The position numbers and the translations under genes are program-made. This document shows, piece by piece, positions 42,578 to 51,235 of a DNA stretch of 64,000 bases. Source of the DNA: Gemmatimonadaceae bacterium. GTDB lineage: Bacteria > Gemmatimonadota > Gemmatimonadetes > Gemmatimonadales > Gemmatimonadaceae. The DNA lies in contig JAICLZ010000004.1 of the NCBI GenBank assembly GCA_025929535.1, positions 35,142-99,141 of the forward strand. The letters are read 5' to 3'. Position 1 is the stretch's first letter. Every line of letters starts with the position of its first letter. The notes under the pieces were generated by a model. The model saw only the letters and a program-made list of their open reading frames with translations. It did no database searches and was not told the origin of the DNA.

Positions 42578-44956
42578 TCACGACGTGCCCATGCGCACAC
42601 GAGGCGACACCACCAGGAGATGATTCTTTTTTCCGATCATGCGGATGCCCGAGGTGGTGAACGAGATGGGCATGCCGTTCAGGTAGTATCGTGCCCCCGG
42701 CACTTCCGCTTCTCTCAGCACGAAATTCCACCCGCCCTCCTTCGCATCGATTCCGTACTCGATGCCTCTGGCTGTTTTTGCGCGAGAAAACGAGATCGTG
42801 TTCGTGCCGACGGGCAGATCCTCGACGCGCACATTGTCCCAGCCAGTAGGTAGATGAGGCTCGAGCACAACCGTTTTGTGAAGCGCGTCGGGCCGGATGC
42901 CGAAGAACTGCTGGATGATCGGGATCACGATGCCGTAGCTGGTCCACGCGATCGTGAAGCAGCCGTCGTCGGGCATCATCTCGGACATCGATCCCGGCAG
43001 CGCCCGATTGAACGTTTCCACGATCCTGTCCATGTACCAGAGCGCCTCGTCGCTGCGCCCGTAATTGCCTTCCGAGACCGCCTGTGCCCCGGTGGAGATG
43101 GTCATCATCGCCTGTCTGTCGACCGCGGACAGATACGGGCCGTACGCTCCGACGTTTGCCCTTCTGATCTTGTCCAGTGCCTCGATCGCTCGTGCTCGCG
43201 GTGCTATTCCCACCTCCATGGGCGTCGTGATCACCCAATTTTCGTTCGTGAGCCAGGCCCGGCTCGTATCCGGCATGGCCGAGAATTTTTTCGCGAGCTG
43301 CTCATAATAGTGAATCAGGGCCGAATCGCGCCGCGTCAGGGTGGCGGTCCCCTTCAGCTCGATCTGCTCGACCGATCCTTCCGCGGTGCTGACTGCCTGG
43401 GCCGCGCTGCCGTAGAAGTCTCCGTAGGAGTGCTCAGCCTCGAGCCAGAGCTTCCGGTTGATTCTCGATGCGAGCTCCGACGCGAGCTGCTCGTAGTGCC
43501 TCGCTGCGTCGGCCTTGCCGAGGATGGTGGAGATGTGTGCCGTGGCCTCGAGCGCCTGCTGGGTGTACACCGCGACGTCGATCACCTCGGAGTTCAGGCC
43601 GAGGATCTCGGTGATCCCGTAGCCCTCCGGGAAGAGATCGCGGTTCTGATCCATGTCGGTGAGAAGCCAGTCGATGCCGTGCGTCATGGCGGGGTACATC
43701 TCTCTCGCGAAGCGCATGTCCCCCGACCAGTCCACTACTTTGCCCACCGTCATGATGAACTGCGCGGTCTCCTGGGTGTTGCCGTGATTGACGACTCCAC
43801 CGTTCGTCGTGACCTCGTGCACGATGCGGCCGTTGCCGTTCGCTTTCTCGGACTGCGTCCTGAGCAGCCGGAGATCGTCCTTGGCGAGATCGAAATCGCC
43901 TGTCGCCGCGAGGGCCTGCAGCGAATACGTCTCCGTTCCGAACCACCACGGATATTCCATGAGACCGGCGCTCAGTCCGCGGCCGATGCCGGGCACGCTC
44001 CGAACGAGCCACTCCATGTTGACGCGCGACCAGTTGTAGACCTCCTGGAGACGCTGGTCGGGAATTCGAATGCGTGCCCGGTCGATGAGGTGCGCATAGT
44101 GCGCCACGTTTTTCTTCTCGAGCGCGACACGATGCTCGACGAGGAAATGGTAGGCGCTCACGGCTGCATCCCTGCTGGTCGTCGAGCCGGCAAAGACGAA
44201 CGTCAGCATGGACATGCCGTGGGGCTGGAGCGAGATGCCGTAGCTGGACGCGACGGTGACGCCGGCGCCGCGTGTGAGTACCGGAGACGGGTGCGCGATC
44301 AACTGCGCGCCGGTGGAGGGCACCGCTCCCCACACGCAGAACCATGGATGCCCGGTGTCCCGCGCGATGAAGAGATCGTTCGCCGGAGACCAGGACACGG
44401 TATCTCGTGCGTCGATGATTCCGAGACGCTCGGAGAACCAGACGGGGCGCAGATCGGGGTTGACGGAAAGCTGAACGCGCAATCGTCGCGGACGTGCCGT
44501 GGCATTCCTGATGGTGTACCGCACGACCACACCAGGCTGGCTTTCGGGACTGAACTGAAAGCGCTCGATCTCGATGCCGTCCAGCACGGGAGCGTATCGG
44601 AATCGATTGCCGTACGGATAGTTGATGAATTCGGCGCTCCTCGAGAGCTCGACGTGCTGCTTCGTGGCGGCGTCCGTCACTTCGGTCCAGAAGCCGTCGA
44701 TCAGCTTGATCGGATGCATCCACAGGCCCCCCATCTCGCCTTGCAGATGTCCGCCCATGTCCGGGAAATCTCCGTCCTGCGTTCCGATCAGGTATGCCCG
44801 GTCGCCCGCGGTGGCGTACGGGCGCGTCGCGTTCCGGCCGTCGTTGCTGATGCCCGCGAGAATGGGCGCGGCATAGTCGCGCTGAGCCGGCAGGGAACGA
44901 GCGTGCGCCGGCGCGAACAGCGCGCAGAGGAGAATGGGGTGGAAGATGCGCTTCAT
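42578..44956 (-). CDS. secreted six-hairpin glycosidase (glycogen-debranching/trehalase-like superfamily)
   Basis: A 792-residue exported enzyme (ILLCALFAPAHARS signal). The N-terminal beta domain (FRYAPVLDGIEIERFQFSPESQPGVVVRYTIRNATARPRRL) precedes an (alpha/alpha)6 toroid of the six-hairpin superfamily: NWSRVNMEWLVRSVPGIGRGLSAGLMEYPWWFGTETY, GNTQETAQFIMTVGKVVDWSGDM, EGYGITEILGLNSEVIDVAVYTQQALEATA. The C-terminal beta domain ends near RMIGKKNHLLVVSPR. Substrate could be an alpha-glucan, rhamnoside or other, which the sequence alone does not settle. The ATG at 44956 directly precedes the signal; convergent with the kinase gene, 30 bases apart. Confidence 0.8.
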   Translation of the reverse strand: MKRIFHPILLCALFAPAHARSLPAQRDYAAPILAGISNDGRNATRPYATAGDRAYLIGTQDGDFPDMGGHLQGEMGGLWMHPIKLIDGFWTEVTDAATKQHVELSRSAEFINYPYGNRFRYAPVLDGIEIERFQFSPESQPGVVVRYTIRNATARPRRLRVQLSVNPDLRPVWFSERLGIIDARDTVSWSPANDLFIARDTGHPWFCVWGAVPSTGAQLIAHPSPVLTRGAGVTVASSYGISLQPHGMSMLTFVFAGSTTSRDAAVSAYHFLVEHRVALEKKNVAHYAHLIDRARIRIPDQRLQEVYNWSRVNMEWLVRSVPGIGRGLSAGLMEYPWWFGTETYSLQALAATGDFDLAKDDLRLLRTQSEKANGNGRIVHEVTTNGGVVNHGNTQETAQFIMTVGKVVDWSGDMRFAREMYPAMTHGIDWLLTDMDQNRDLFPEGYGITEILGLNSEVIDVAVYTQQALEATAHISTILGKADAARHYEQLASELASRINRKLWLEAEHSYGDFYGSAAQAVSTAEGSVEQIELKGTATLTRRDSALIHYYEQLAKKFSAMPDTSRAWLTNENWVITTPMEVGIAPRARAIEALDKIRRANVGAYGPYLSAVDRQAMMTISTGAQAVSEGNYGRSDEALWYMDRIVETFNRALPGSMSEMMPDDGCFTIAWTSYGIVIPIIQQFFGIRPDALHKTVVLEPHLPTGWDNVRVEDLPVGTNTISFSRAKTARGIEYGIDAKEGGWNFVLREAEVPGARYYLNGMPISFTTSGIRMIGKKNHLLVVSPRVRMGTS

Positions 44957-45035
44957 CACGATTCGCCCGAACGGGACGGTGGCCGAATGACAGAAAGTCC
45001 TTTTATCCGGACAAGAGCTGAAAGATGCCGCGAAG

Positions 45036-47546
45036 TCAGTAGTCGTAGATGTGGTCCACCACCAGCCCGTTGCGTCGGGCGACCGTGAGCACATCGAGCA
45101 GGTCGCGTGCGTCGACGGCGAGCACCACGCGCACGCGCTGCGGATCCGCCGGCGCTGCGTAGCCGACGACCTCCGTTGCCCGGCTCGGGATCGTCCACGC
45201 GCGAGGCGCCGTGCCGGTGAACGTCACGACGCGATTTCCCGAGATCTCGGCCACGCGCACGCGATCAGCGTGCATCGCCAGGGCGACGAGCGCGTCGCGA
45301 AAGGGTGTGTACCGTGGCACCGTGAGCAGCGCGTAGCCGCGATCGAGCCATTCCACCCGGTGCATTGCACGCAGCGCGGAGTCTCCAACCTCGCCTCGCT
45401 GCGCGAGCGAGTCGCTCCATCCTGCAGCGACGACGTATCGCGGCAGCACGTCTGCCTCGTACGCGGACGACGTTCCGACCCCGATGATCGTCGCGTACAC
45501 GGCCTTGATCGCGTACTCGCCGGAGAGCGCCACACGGCGCTCCCACTTTCGCAGCAGTCCGGGCCCGAAGAGCGGCACCTCCGTCCACAGATGCCCGAGC
45601 GCGCGCGCGAAGCCGAACTCGTACCAACCCTTCTCCACGATCAGCTTCGCGTACGCATCGGCGACATCTGCCGCGTACTTCTCCTCCGCCGTACCGCCCG
45701 CGGGCCGATCCAGCTCGAACAGTCTGCCGATCGTATTTTCGTAAAGCCCTTTGAGTCCGTACTCGAGTGCGGTGCTCAATCCGATGACGCCGAGCATGAC
45801 GTGGTCGCCGACACTCACGGGGTAGCGCGTGTGACTGGCGCGCCACGTGGCGAGATACCCGCGCCAGAACGTCCCCACCGAGGCGACGTAGGGAAATCCG
45901 CTCGGCCGCCTGCCGTCGCGCAGCCAGCGCGCGTACGCTTCGCTGCTGTACACCAGATCCCATTCGGGATGCGTGAGAAACTCGCCCACTTCATCTCTCG
46001 CGTAGTCTTTCACCGTATCCAACGACACGCGAACCTCGGCGGGCAGGAAGCCGGGCATGCGGGCGGCCGAGACGCTGGGCGCGTGACCGGTGCTGTCGGG
46101 ACGATAGAGGTCCCACAGCGTGTTCGTGAACTTGTTCGTCGGATCGACGCGACGCTTGAGCGCGAAGAGATCGGTTGCATGCGGGTACGCGCGCGCGAAC
46201 TGCTCGCGTGTGGCGCGCGGTTGATAGGGCAGGTAATACCGCCCGCCAAAGTGAATTGCGGCGTCTATGAGCTCGCGCGTCCACGTCCCCACCTCCCGCT
46301 GCGATTCCGGGTCGGTGCGCTGCTTGTAGTAGAGAACGTAGGCGAACACCTCCGTCGGCGCCCATGCGAGATAGGTGCCGAGGTCCGGCAGCGCATGCCG
46401 GATCGAGACGTTCACGACGTTCACATGGTGCGCACGCAGGATCTGTCCCATCCTTGGCACGAACTGCGACAGACTGTCGGCAGGGACGAAGTATTCCTGG
46501 AGCACGTAGGTATCGGCGGAGCGGGAGGCGGGCTCGAGCTCGCTCACATCGTAGCTCGCCTCGTAGTTGCGCCACGCAACCGGATGTCCGTTGAAGATCA
46601 GCGGATCCACCACGTGCTGGCGAATCCAGCTGCCCATGCGACCGCTGCTGATGATTCGATAGACGGTGCGGTGCCACCAGCTCCCCTGCTCCTGCGGCTG
46701 CACGTGCTCGGAAATCGTGAGCGGGTCCGACGTTCGCGCGTAGGACACCGCGTGCACGGTCTCGAACGCAGGCGGGTAGATGTCCGCGTTGTGGAAGATC
46801 ACGTTCGAATCGGGCTGAACGTCGTGGCGGAAGTATTCGAGGTAGCTGGTGACGGGAAGCGTGCGATCGAATCGTTTCACGTGCACGTCGGGAGCCAGGT
46901 CGAGCGTGACGTCCGCGATGACCCCGAGCGCGCCGTAGCCGCCGATGGCGCCGAAGAAGAGCTCGGGGTGCTCCGTCGCGCTCGCGCGCACGACGCTGCC
47001 ATCCGCGAGCACGAGAGTGAGGGCGCGCACGGAGCGGATCAACGGCCCCTGCCCGATGTAGCGGCCGTGCGCATTCACCGAGAGGGCGCCGCCAACGGTG
47101 AAGGTGTTGTACGTCTGCATGATCTTGACCGAGAGCCCTGCGGGGTCGATCGCATGCTGCACATCGCGCCAGCGGGTGCCCGAGTGGACGGTGATGGTGC
47201 GCGCGGCGGTATCGAGCTGCACCACGCCCGTGAAGTCGCGAAGATCGAGCTGCAGCCCGTCGGGTGTGGCGGTCTGGCCTCCCATCGAGTAACGTCCCCC
47301 GCCAACGGAGATTGGGCCCGGGCTTTCGGCAACGGCCCGGGCGATCTCCTCGACCGTGTGCGGCGTCACCACTCTTCGCATGTTGACGGGATACAGCGCC
47401 GTGACCTCGGTAACCGCAACGGTCGAGTCGGTGCGCGCGGGGAGCCGAACCTCCGGCGCCTCGTACAATCCCATCAGGCTCACGCCAGCGGAAAAGAGCA
47501 CGAGTGTTGCCACGAAGATGAACGCGACTCGGAGCGCGCGGCGCAT
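45036..47546 (-). CDS. membrane-anchored FAD-linked oxidase (alditol/lactone oxidase type) with large C-terminal extension
   Basis: An 836-residue protein. One N-terminal helix (RVAFIFVATLVLFSAGVSL) is followed by a vanillyl-alcohol-oxidase-type FAD domain (about 50-260): SPGPISVGGGRYSMGGQ, the flavin-contacting GALSVNAHGRY, SVRALTLVLADGSVVRAS and FFGAIGGYGALGVIADVTL. The substrate/cap domain runs to about residue 500, ending with LKRRVDPTNKFTNTLW, a known C-terminal signature of sugar-lactone oxidases (D-arabinono-lactone oxidase type). The last roughly 330 residues are an additional domain I do not recognise. Start 47546 is chosen over 47636, which would overlap the divergent gene. Confidence 0.82.
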   Translation of the reverse strand: MRRALRVAFIFVATLVLFSAGVSLMGLYEAPEVRLPARTDSTVAVTEVTALYPVNMRRVVTPHTVEEIARAVAESPGPISVGGGRYSMGGQTATPDGLQLDLRDFTGVVQLDTAARTITVHSGTRWRDVQHAIDPAGLSVKIMQTYNTFTVGGALSVNAHGRYIGQGPLIRSVRALTLVLADGSVVRASATEHPELFFGAIGGYGALGVIADVTLDLAPDVHVKRFDRTLPVTSYLEYFRHDVQPDSNVIFHNADIYPPAFETVHAVSYARTSDPLTISEHVQPQEQGSWWHRTVYRIISSGRMGSWIRQHVVDPLIFNGHPVAWRNYEASYDVSELEPASRSADTYVLQEYFVPADSLSQFVPRMGQILRAHHVNVVNVSIRHALPDLGTYLAWAPTEVFAYVLYYKQRTDPESQREVGTWTRELIDAAIHFGGRYYLPYQPRATREQFARAYPHATDLFALKRRVDPTNKFTNTLWDLYRPDSTGHAPSVSAARMPGFLPAEVRVSLDTVKDYARDEVGEFLTHPEWDLVYSSEAYARWLRDGRRPSGFPYVASVGTFWRGYLATWRASHTRYPVSVGDHVMLGVIGLSTALEYGLKGLYENTIGRLFELDRPAGGTAEEKYAADVADAYAKLIVEKGWYEFGFARALGHLWTEVPLFGPGLLRKWERRVALSGEYAIKAVYATIIGVGTSSAYEADVLPRYVVAAGWSDSLAQRGEVGDSALRAMHRVEWLDRGYALLTVPRYTPFRDALVALAMHADRVRVAEISGNRVVTFTGTAPRAWTIPSRATEVVGYAAPADPQRVRVVLAVDARDLLDVLTVARRNGLVVDHIYDY

Positions 47547-47629
47547 GCGCGAGCGTCGCGCTGGCTTTTCAACCGAGGCGATGCTGCCAGTGACGTGCTT
47601 CCCCTTCCCGACTCGACTGGAGCGAAACC

Positions 47630-48055
47630 ATGACATCAGACAGGACCTTGCGCTGGAGCGCCTTTGGGTTTGCTCTCTTCTTCGCGCTCGTGGTGGCGCT
47701 CGGATACATCCCCCGGTTCAATGGCGGGATGTCGCACGTGGAGATGAGCCAGGCGGGAGAGCACTCGATGCTCGGGCTGTACATGATCGGTGCGGCAGAT
47801 GATGTCACCCACGGGCTCAGCGCACTAGTGCTTCTCGTGGCCGCGCTGAGCTCCGCCCGGGCCTCACGCCTGGCGCTGACCGCCTTCGGCTGGTACTACG
47901 CATTCGACGCGGCGATATATCTCGTGACGGGATTCATCCAGCACCACGGTTTCGGCTCGACGATCCTGCTCAATCTCCCGCACGTGATCATCAGTGCGAT
48001 CATGCTCGGGTTGGCGTATCGCGGACGCGGGGAACCGGTGCGCGCAATGGCGTGA
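47630..48055 (+). CDS. small four-helix membrane protein, unknown function
   Basis: A 141-residue integral membrane protein with about four helices (WSAFGFALFFALVVALGYI, DDVTHGLSALVLLVAALSS, LTAFGWYYAFDAAIYLVTGFI, ILLNLPHVIISAIMLGLAY). Conserved-looking polar residues are His in HVEMSQAGEHSM and GFIQHHGFG. Family not recognised. The ATG at 47630 follows a GGAGCGAAACC stretch. It is divergent from the FAD oxidase gene, so the two may share a control region of about 80 bases. Confidence 0.55.
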   Translation: MTSDRTLRWSAFGFALFFALVVALGYIPRFNGGMSHVEMSQAGEHSMLGLYMIGAADDVTHGLSALVLLVAALSSARASRLALTAFGWYYAFDAAIYLVTGFIQHHGFGSTILLNLPHVIISAIMLGLAYRGRGEPVRAMA

Positions 48056-48080
48056 GTCGGCATCGCGCGCACGCAATTCT

Positions 48081-49616
48081 CTATTCGCGTTTCGAGCGGG
48101 CCCACGCATCGAACACGTCCTCCACCGCCGGCGATGCCTCTTCGGTATCTCTGCCAGGTTGGGCACCCGCCTCCAGCAGCAACCGCGCGACTGCCGCGTG
48201 ATCGCGTGCGGTGTCGCCGTGCAGCGATCCGTGACAGCACCAGCCCAGCGGAGTCGCGCCGTAGTGCGCGTCCCTGATCGCGAGCAATACCGATGCCTCG
48301 CGATGACGGAGCAGCGCCGCCACCGTACCCGGAGAGCCCGCCCAGGCTGCGCAGTGAAGCGCCGTACCGGAATCGTGTCCCGGTGTTCGAGGGTCGAAGC
48401 CGAGGGTGAGCATGAGCGCGACGGCCTTCTCATCGCCTTCCCACGCGGCATCACTGATCGTCCGGTGCTCCTGTCGCGATATGGATTCCATGAGCGCCGG
48501 ATGCTCTCGAACCAGCCTGTGCGCTGCGGCTTCGTCGCCACGCCGAAACGCGAGGCGCAGCCGCTGGAGCGGTGTGGCGAAGTCGAGCATCGCGCTCAGC
48601 GTCTCGTGCTGCTCGAACTGCGACGCGACCTCGAGCGGCGCACGCCCGTCGCCGATGGTCCACGTGTAAATGTGCGAGCTGCTCGGCGGCTGCTCGGCGT
48701 AACTTCCCTGCCCGGTCCTCAGCTCCAGCAACCCGGGATCGCTCGCCAGCATCGCGCGCACCCGAGCGGTGAGTCCGAGCGCCGCTGCGAGAAAGATGTC
48801 CGCATGCGCGCCGCGCGCGACGAGATGGCGCGCCAGCTCGTCGCGTCCCGATCCGGGAGCGCGCTCGAGCATCCACTCTGCCGGCGTCGAGCGATGATCG
48901 ACATCTCGCGCGTCGATGTCTGCGCCCGCTGCGAGGAGCAGATCGACGGCGGCATGTGATTGCGCGAAGTGAAGCGGCGTCTGCCCGTCGCCGCCGCGCT
49001 CGTGCACACGTGACGGATCCGCGGCGATCATCTCCGTCAGCAGATCGAGGCGATCGAGATGGGCGGCTGCGCATGCGTCGGGGATCGCTCCCGCGGCGAT
49101 CAAGCGTTCCGCTGTTTCGCCGGCAGCAGAATACAGTGCATGAAACCCACCCGCCCACCACGTGCTGCGCCGATTGGGATCTGCGCCGAAGTCGAGCAGC
49201 ACGTCGACCATGGCTGGATCCCTGGCGAAGGCGACGATCGCTGGCGAGTCGAAGGCGAACACGGGCTCGTTGATTCGCGCGCGGAGCTCGGCGTGACGCT
49301 CGAAGAGTCGTCGCAGCGCGACCGCGTCGTGCCGGCGAAAGGCCTCGTGCACGCGATCGAGGGGCGTGCGGAACGCTTCGACTCGTTCATCGATGTGGAG
49401 TTTGAGCGCGGCCCAGCTGGCGAAGCCGTATTCACGCGCGAGCACGAATTGCGTGTCGGCGAGCGCGATGTGCCGTTTGTCCGGCAGCGCGGCGCGAACG
49501 CGCTCGCGGGCCTGGCGATCGCCTGCAGTGAAATCCCGCAGCAGCTCCTTCGCCTGCTTCTTCTGCTGAGCGAGATCCGGCCGTGCGGGGAACGAACGAC
49601 TGAATGGTGACGACAT
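48081..49616 (-). CDS. ankyrin-repeat protein
   Basis: A 511-residue soluble protein with an N-terminal helical part (DLAQQKKQAKELLRDFTAGDRQARERVRAALP, then VLAREYGFASWAALKLHI, a recurrent N-terminal module of bacterial ankyrin proteins). About eight ankyrin repeats follow, for example GDGQTPLHFAQSHAAVDLLLAAGADIDARD, GHDSGTALHCAAWAGSPGTVAALLRH, and AHYGATPLGWCCHGS. No catalytic domain or signal. It is probably a protein-binding scaffold. The ATG at 49616 has a strong AAGGAGG upstream. Confidence 0.85.
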   Translation of the reverse strand: MSSPFSRSFPARPDLAQQKKQAKELLRDFTAGDRQARERVRAALPDKRHIALADTQFVLAREYGFASWAALKLHIDERVEAFRTPLDRVHEAFRRHDAVALRRLFERHAELRARINEPVFAFDSPAIVAFARDPAMVDVLLDFGADPNRRSTWWAGGFHALYSAAGETAERLIAAGAIPDACAAAHLDRLDLLTEMIAADPSRVHERGGDGQTPLHFAQSHAAVDLLLAAGADIDARDVDHRSTPAEWMLERAPGSGRDELARHLVARGAHADIFLAAALGLTARVRAMLASDPGLLELRTGQGSYAEQPPSSSHIYTWTIGDGRAPLEVASQFEQHETLSAMLDFATPLQRLRLAFRRGDEAAAHRLVREHPALMESISRQEHRTISDAAWEGDEKAVALMLTLGFDPRTPGHDSGTALHCAAWAGSPGTVAALLRHREASVLLAIRDAHYGATPLGWCCHGSLHGDTARDHAAVARLLLEAGAQPGRDTEEASPAVEDVFDAWARSKRE

Positions 49617-49815
49617 GGGACGCCTCCTTCGTTATGGCCGGCGTCCGCAGGATCGGCCCGAAGAGGGCGCAATGTGTGTTGCTCGTCGAGAGATGGGCGC
49701 AGCCCTTTCCGCGGACCGGAGGCGTTCCGTACGCCAACAGGAAAGCTAGGGACAGTTCCCGCATCGTCAACGGCGGGCCAACTTCTCCTCGTACTCATCT
49801 GATCGGAGAACGGAG

Positions 49816-50748
49816 ATGATGCTCACCCACGACCCCAGCATCGCGTGGCTTCTCGACTCCGACCCGTCGATCCGATGGCAGGTCATGCGCGACCTCACCG
49901 ATGCATCATCGGAGATCGTTGCCGCCGAGCGCTCGCGGGTCGCCCTCGAGGGTTGGGGCGCGCAGCTGCTTCATCAGCAGCGCTCGGACGGGCAATGGGG
50001 TGACGGCATCTCGACGCCATTCTGGTGGTCGAACATGTACACGCTCGTTTTCCTGCGCGATCTCGGGCTCGACCCGGAGAGCGCTCCCGCGCGGCGCGCG
50101 ATCGAGCTCGTTCGCAGCCACATCACGTGGGGACCGGAATTCGGAGATTCGCCCTTCTTCGAGGGTGAGGTCGAGCCGTGCATCAATGGCCGCATCGTCG
50201 CGCTTGGCGCGTACTTCGGCGTGCGCAGCGATCGGCTCATCGATCGGCTGGTGAGTGAACAGCTCGTGGATGGCGGCTGGAATTGTGAGGCGGAGCGCGG
50301 CTCGGTGCGCTCCTCGTTTCACACGACCATCTGCGTGCTCGAGGGGCTGCTCGCGTTCGAGCAGGCGTTCGGCGCTGCATCGAGCATAACGGGGGCGCGG
50401 ATGCGTGCGCAGGAGTATCTCCTCGAGCGCCGTCTGCTCCGTCGCTTGTCGACGGGCAGCATGATCGAGCCGGCGTGGACGCAGTTCGCATTTCCAACGC
50501 TCTGGCATTACGACGTGCTACGCGCGCTCGACTATTTGCGCGCGGCGGGCGTGGAACCGGATGCGCGAACGGAGGAGGCGGTGACGATGTTGCTCGCGCG
50601 GCGGCAGCCGGACGGGCGCTGGCTGCTGGACGTGCGACACCGCAATACGCTGCACGAGGACAAAGCGGGTGCCGTGGGCGAACCAAATCGCTGGATGACG
50701 CTGCGCGCGATGCGAGTGCTCGAGTGGAGCGGCATCGAGAGGCACTGA
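49816..50748 (+). CDS. prenyltransferase/squalene-cyclase-fold all-alpha protein
   Basis: A 310-residue protein of alpha/alpha-toroid type: SIAWLLDSDPSIRWQVMRDLTDAS, LLHQQRSDGQWGDGISTPFWWSNMYTLVFLRDLGLDPES, QLVDGGWNCEAERGSVRSSFHTTICVLEGLLAFEQ and LARRQPDGRWLLDV. The QxxDGxWxxx units are the QW-like repeats of terpenoid cyclases and prenyltransferase-like proteins, but no DxDD or equivalent catalytic motif is visible. So it is likely a fold relative with unknown function. The ATG at 49816 follows CGGAGAACGGAG. Confidence 0.75.
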   Translation: MMLTHDPSIAWLLDSDPSIRWQVMRDLTDASSEIVAAERSRVALEGWGAQLLHQQRSDGQWGDGISTPFWWSNMYTLVFLRDLGLDPESAPARRAIELVRSHITWGPEFGDSPFFEGEVEPCINGRIVALGAYFGVRSDRLIDRLVSEQLVDGGWNCEAERGSVRSSFHTTICVLEGLLAFEQAFGAASSITGARMRAQEYLLERRLLRRLSTGSMIEPAWTQFAFPTLWHYDVLRALDYLRAAGVEPDARTEEAVTMLLARRQPDGRWLLDVRHRNTLHEDKAGAVGEPNRWMTLRAMRVLEWSGIERH

Positions 50749-51074
50749 CCGAGGCGCCCGTGGCCACCCGGGTGCGGAGTGATCGCCGCACCGCCGCAGC
50801 GGATACGCATCACCGGCGCGGTGAGCGCATCCCGGTCCGCGTCATCGCTCGAGCCGGGCGGACATCGTGAGCGAACCACGCATGCACGCATAACATACTG
50901 GTGGCATCGTGACTTACCCGATGACCCCCGTCATTGGTGCGTGTGCGCCATCTCCGTCGATGGTGCAACGGCAATCCTCTTGCTCACGACGCTGGCGCGT
51001 GCGCCAATGCTTACGCCAACCGGCTGTCCTCCAGTCGGTATGGCGAAGTAACGCATGATCGTTCGATAGGAACG

Positions 51075-51157
51075 CGTACCGACAAAGGCACCCCGGCCGC
51101 GAGGCCGGTCCGCAAAGCCGAGGGTCTCACGCAGACCGACTTGGCTGCTGACGTACG
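51075..51157 (+). promoter_or_regulatory. candidate GEMM-I (cyclic di-GMP-I class) riboswitch
   Basis: The leader of the lipoprotein gene folds like a GEMM-I aptamer: a closing stem CGTAC/GTACG (51075-51079 with 51153-51157), a 6-bp stem CCGGCC/GGCCGG capped by a GCGA (GNRA) tetraloop at 51099-51102, the conserved CGCAAAGCC (51111-51119), then a stem GGTCT/AGACC and the returning CTTGGCTGC. The GNRA loop and GCAAAGCC are hallmarks of the class. The start codon is about 80 bases downstream, leaving room for an expression platform. The stretch 50749-51074 shows no gene. Confidence 0.6.
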
Positions 51158-51235
51158 GCGCATCTCGCTGTCGATCGTACATCAAGTACGTCCCGTATGT
51201 CCCCTGCATCCCCCCTGTCGGTGGAGAGATCCGCA

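Noticed and set aside
42854..45088. Rightward open frame antisense to the six-hairpin glycosidase
   Set aside because: Shadow frame: the leftward frame has a signal peptide, toroid motifs and sensible composition.
45051..47633. Rightward open frame antisense to the FAD oxidoreductase
   Set aside because: Shadow frame with Arg/His/Val bias; the flavin motifs are on the other strand.
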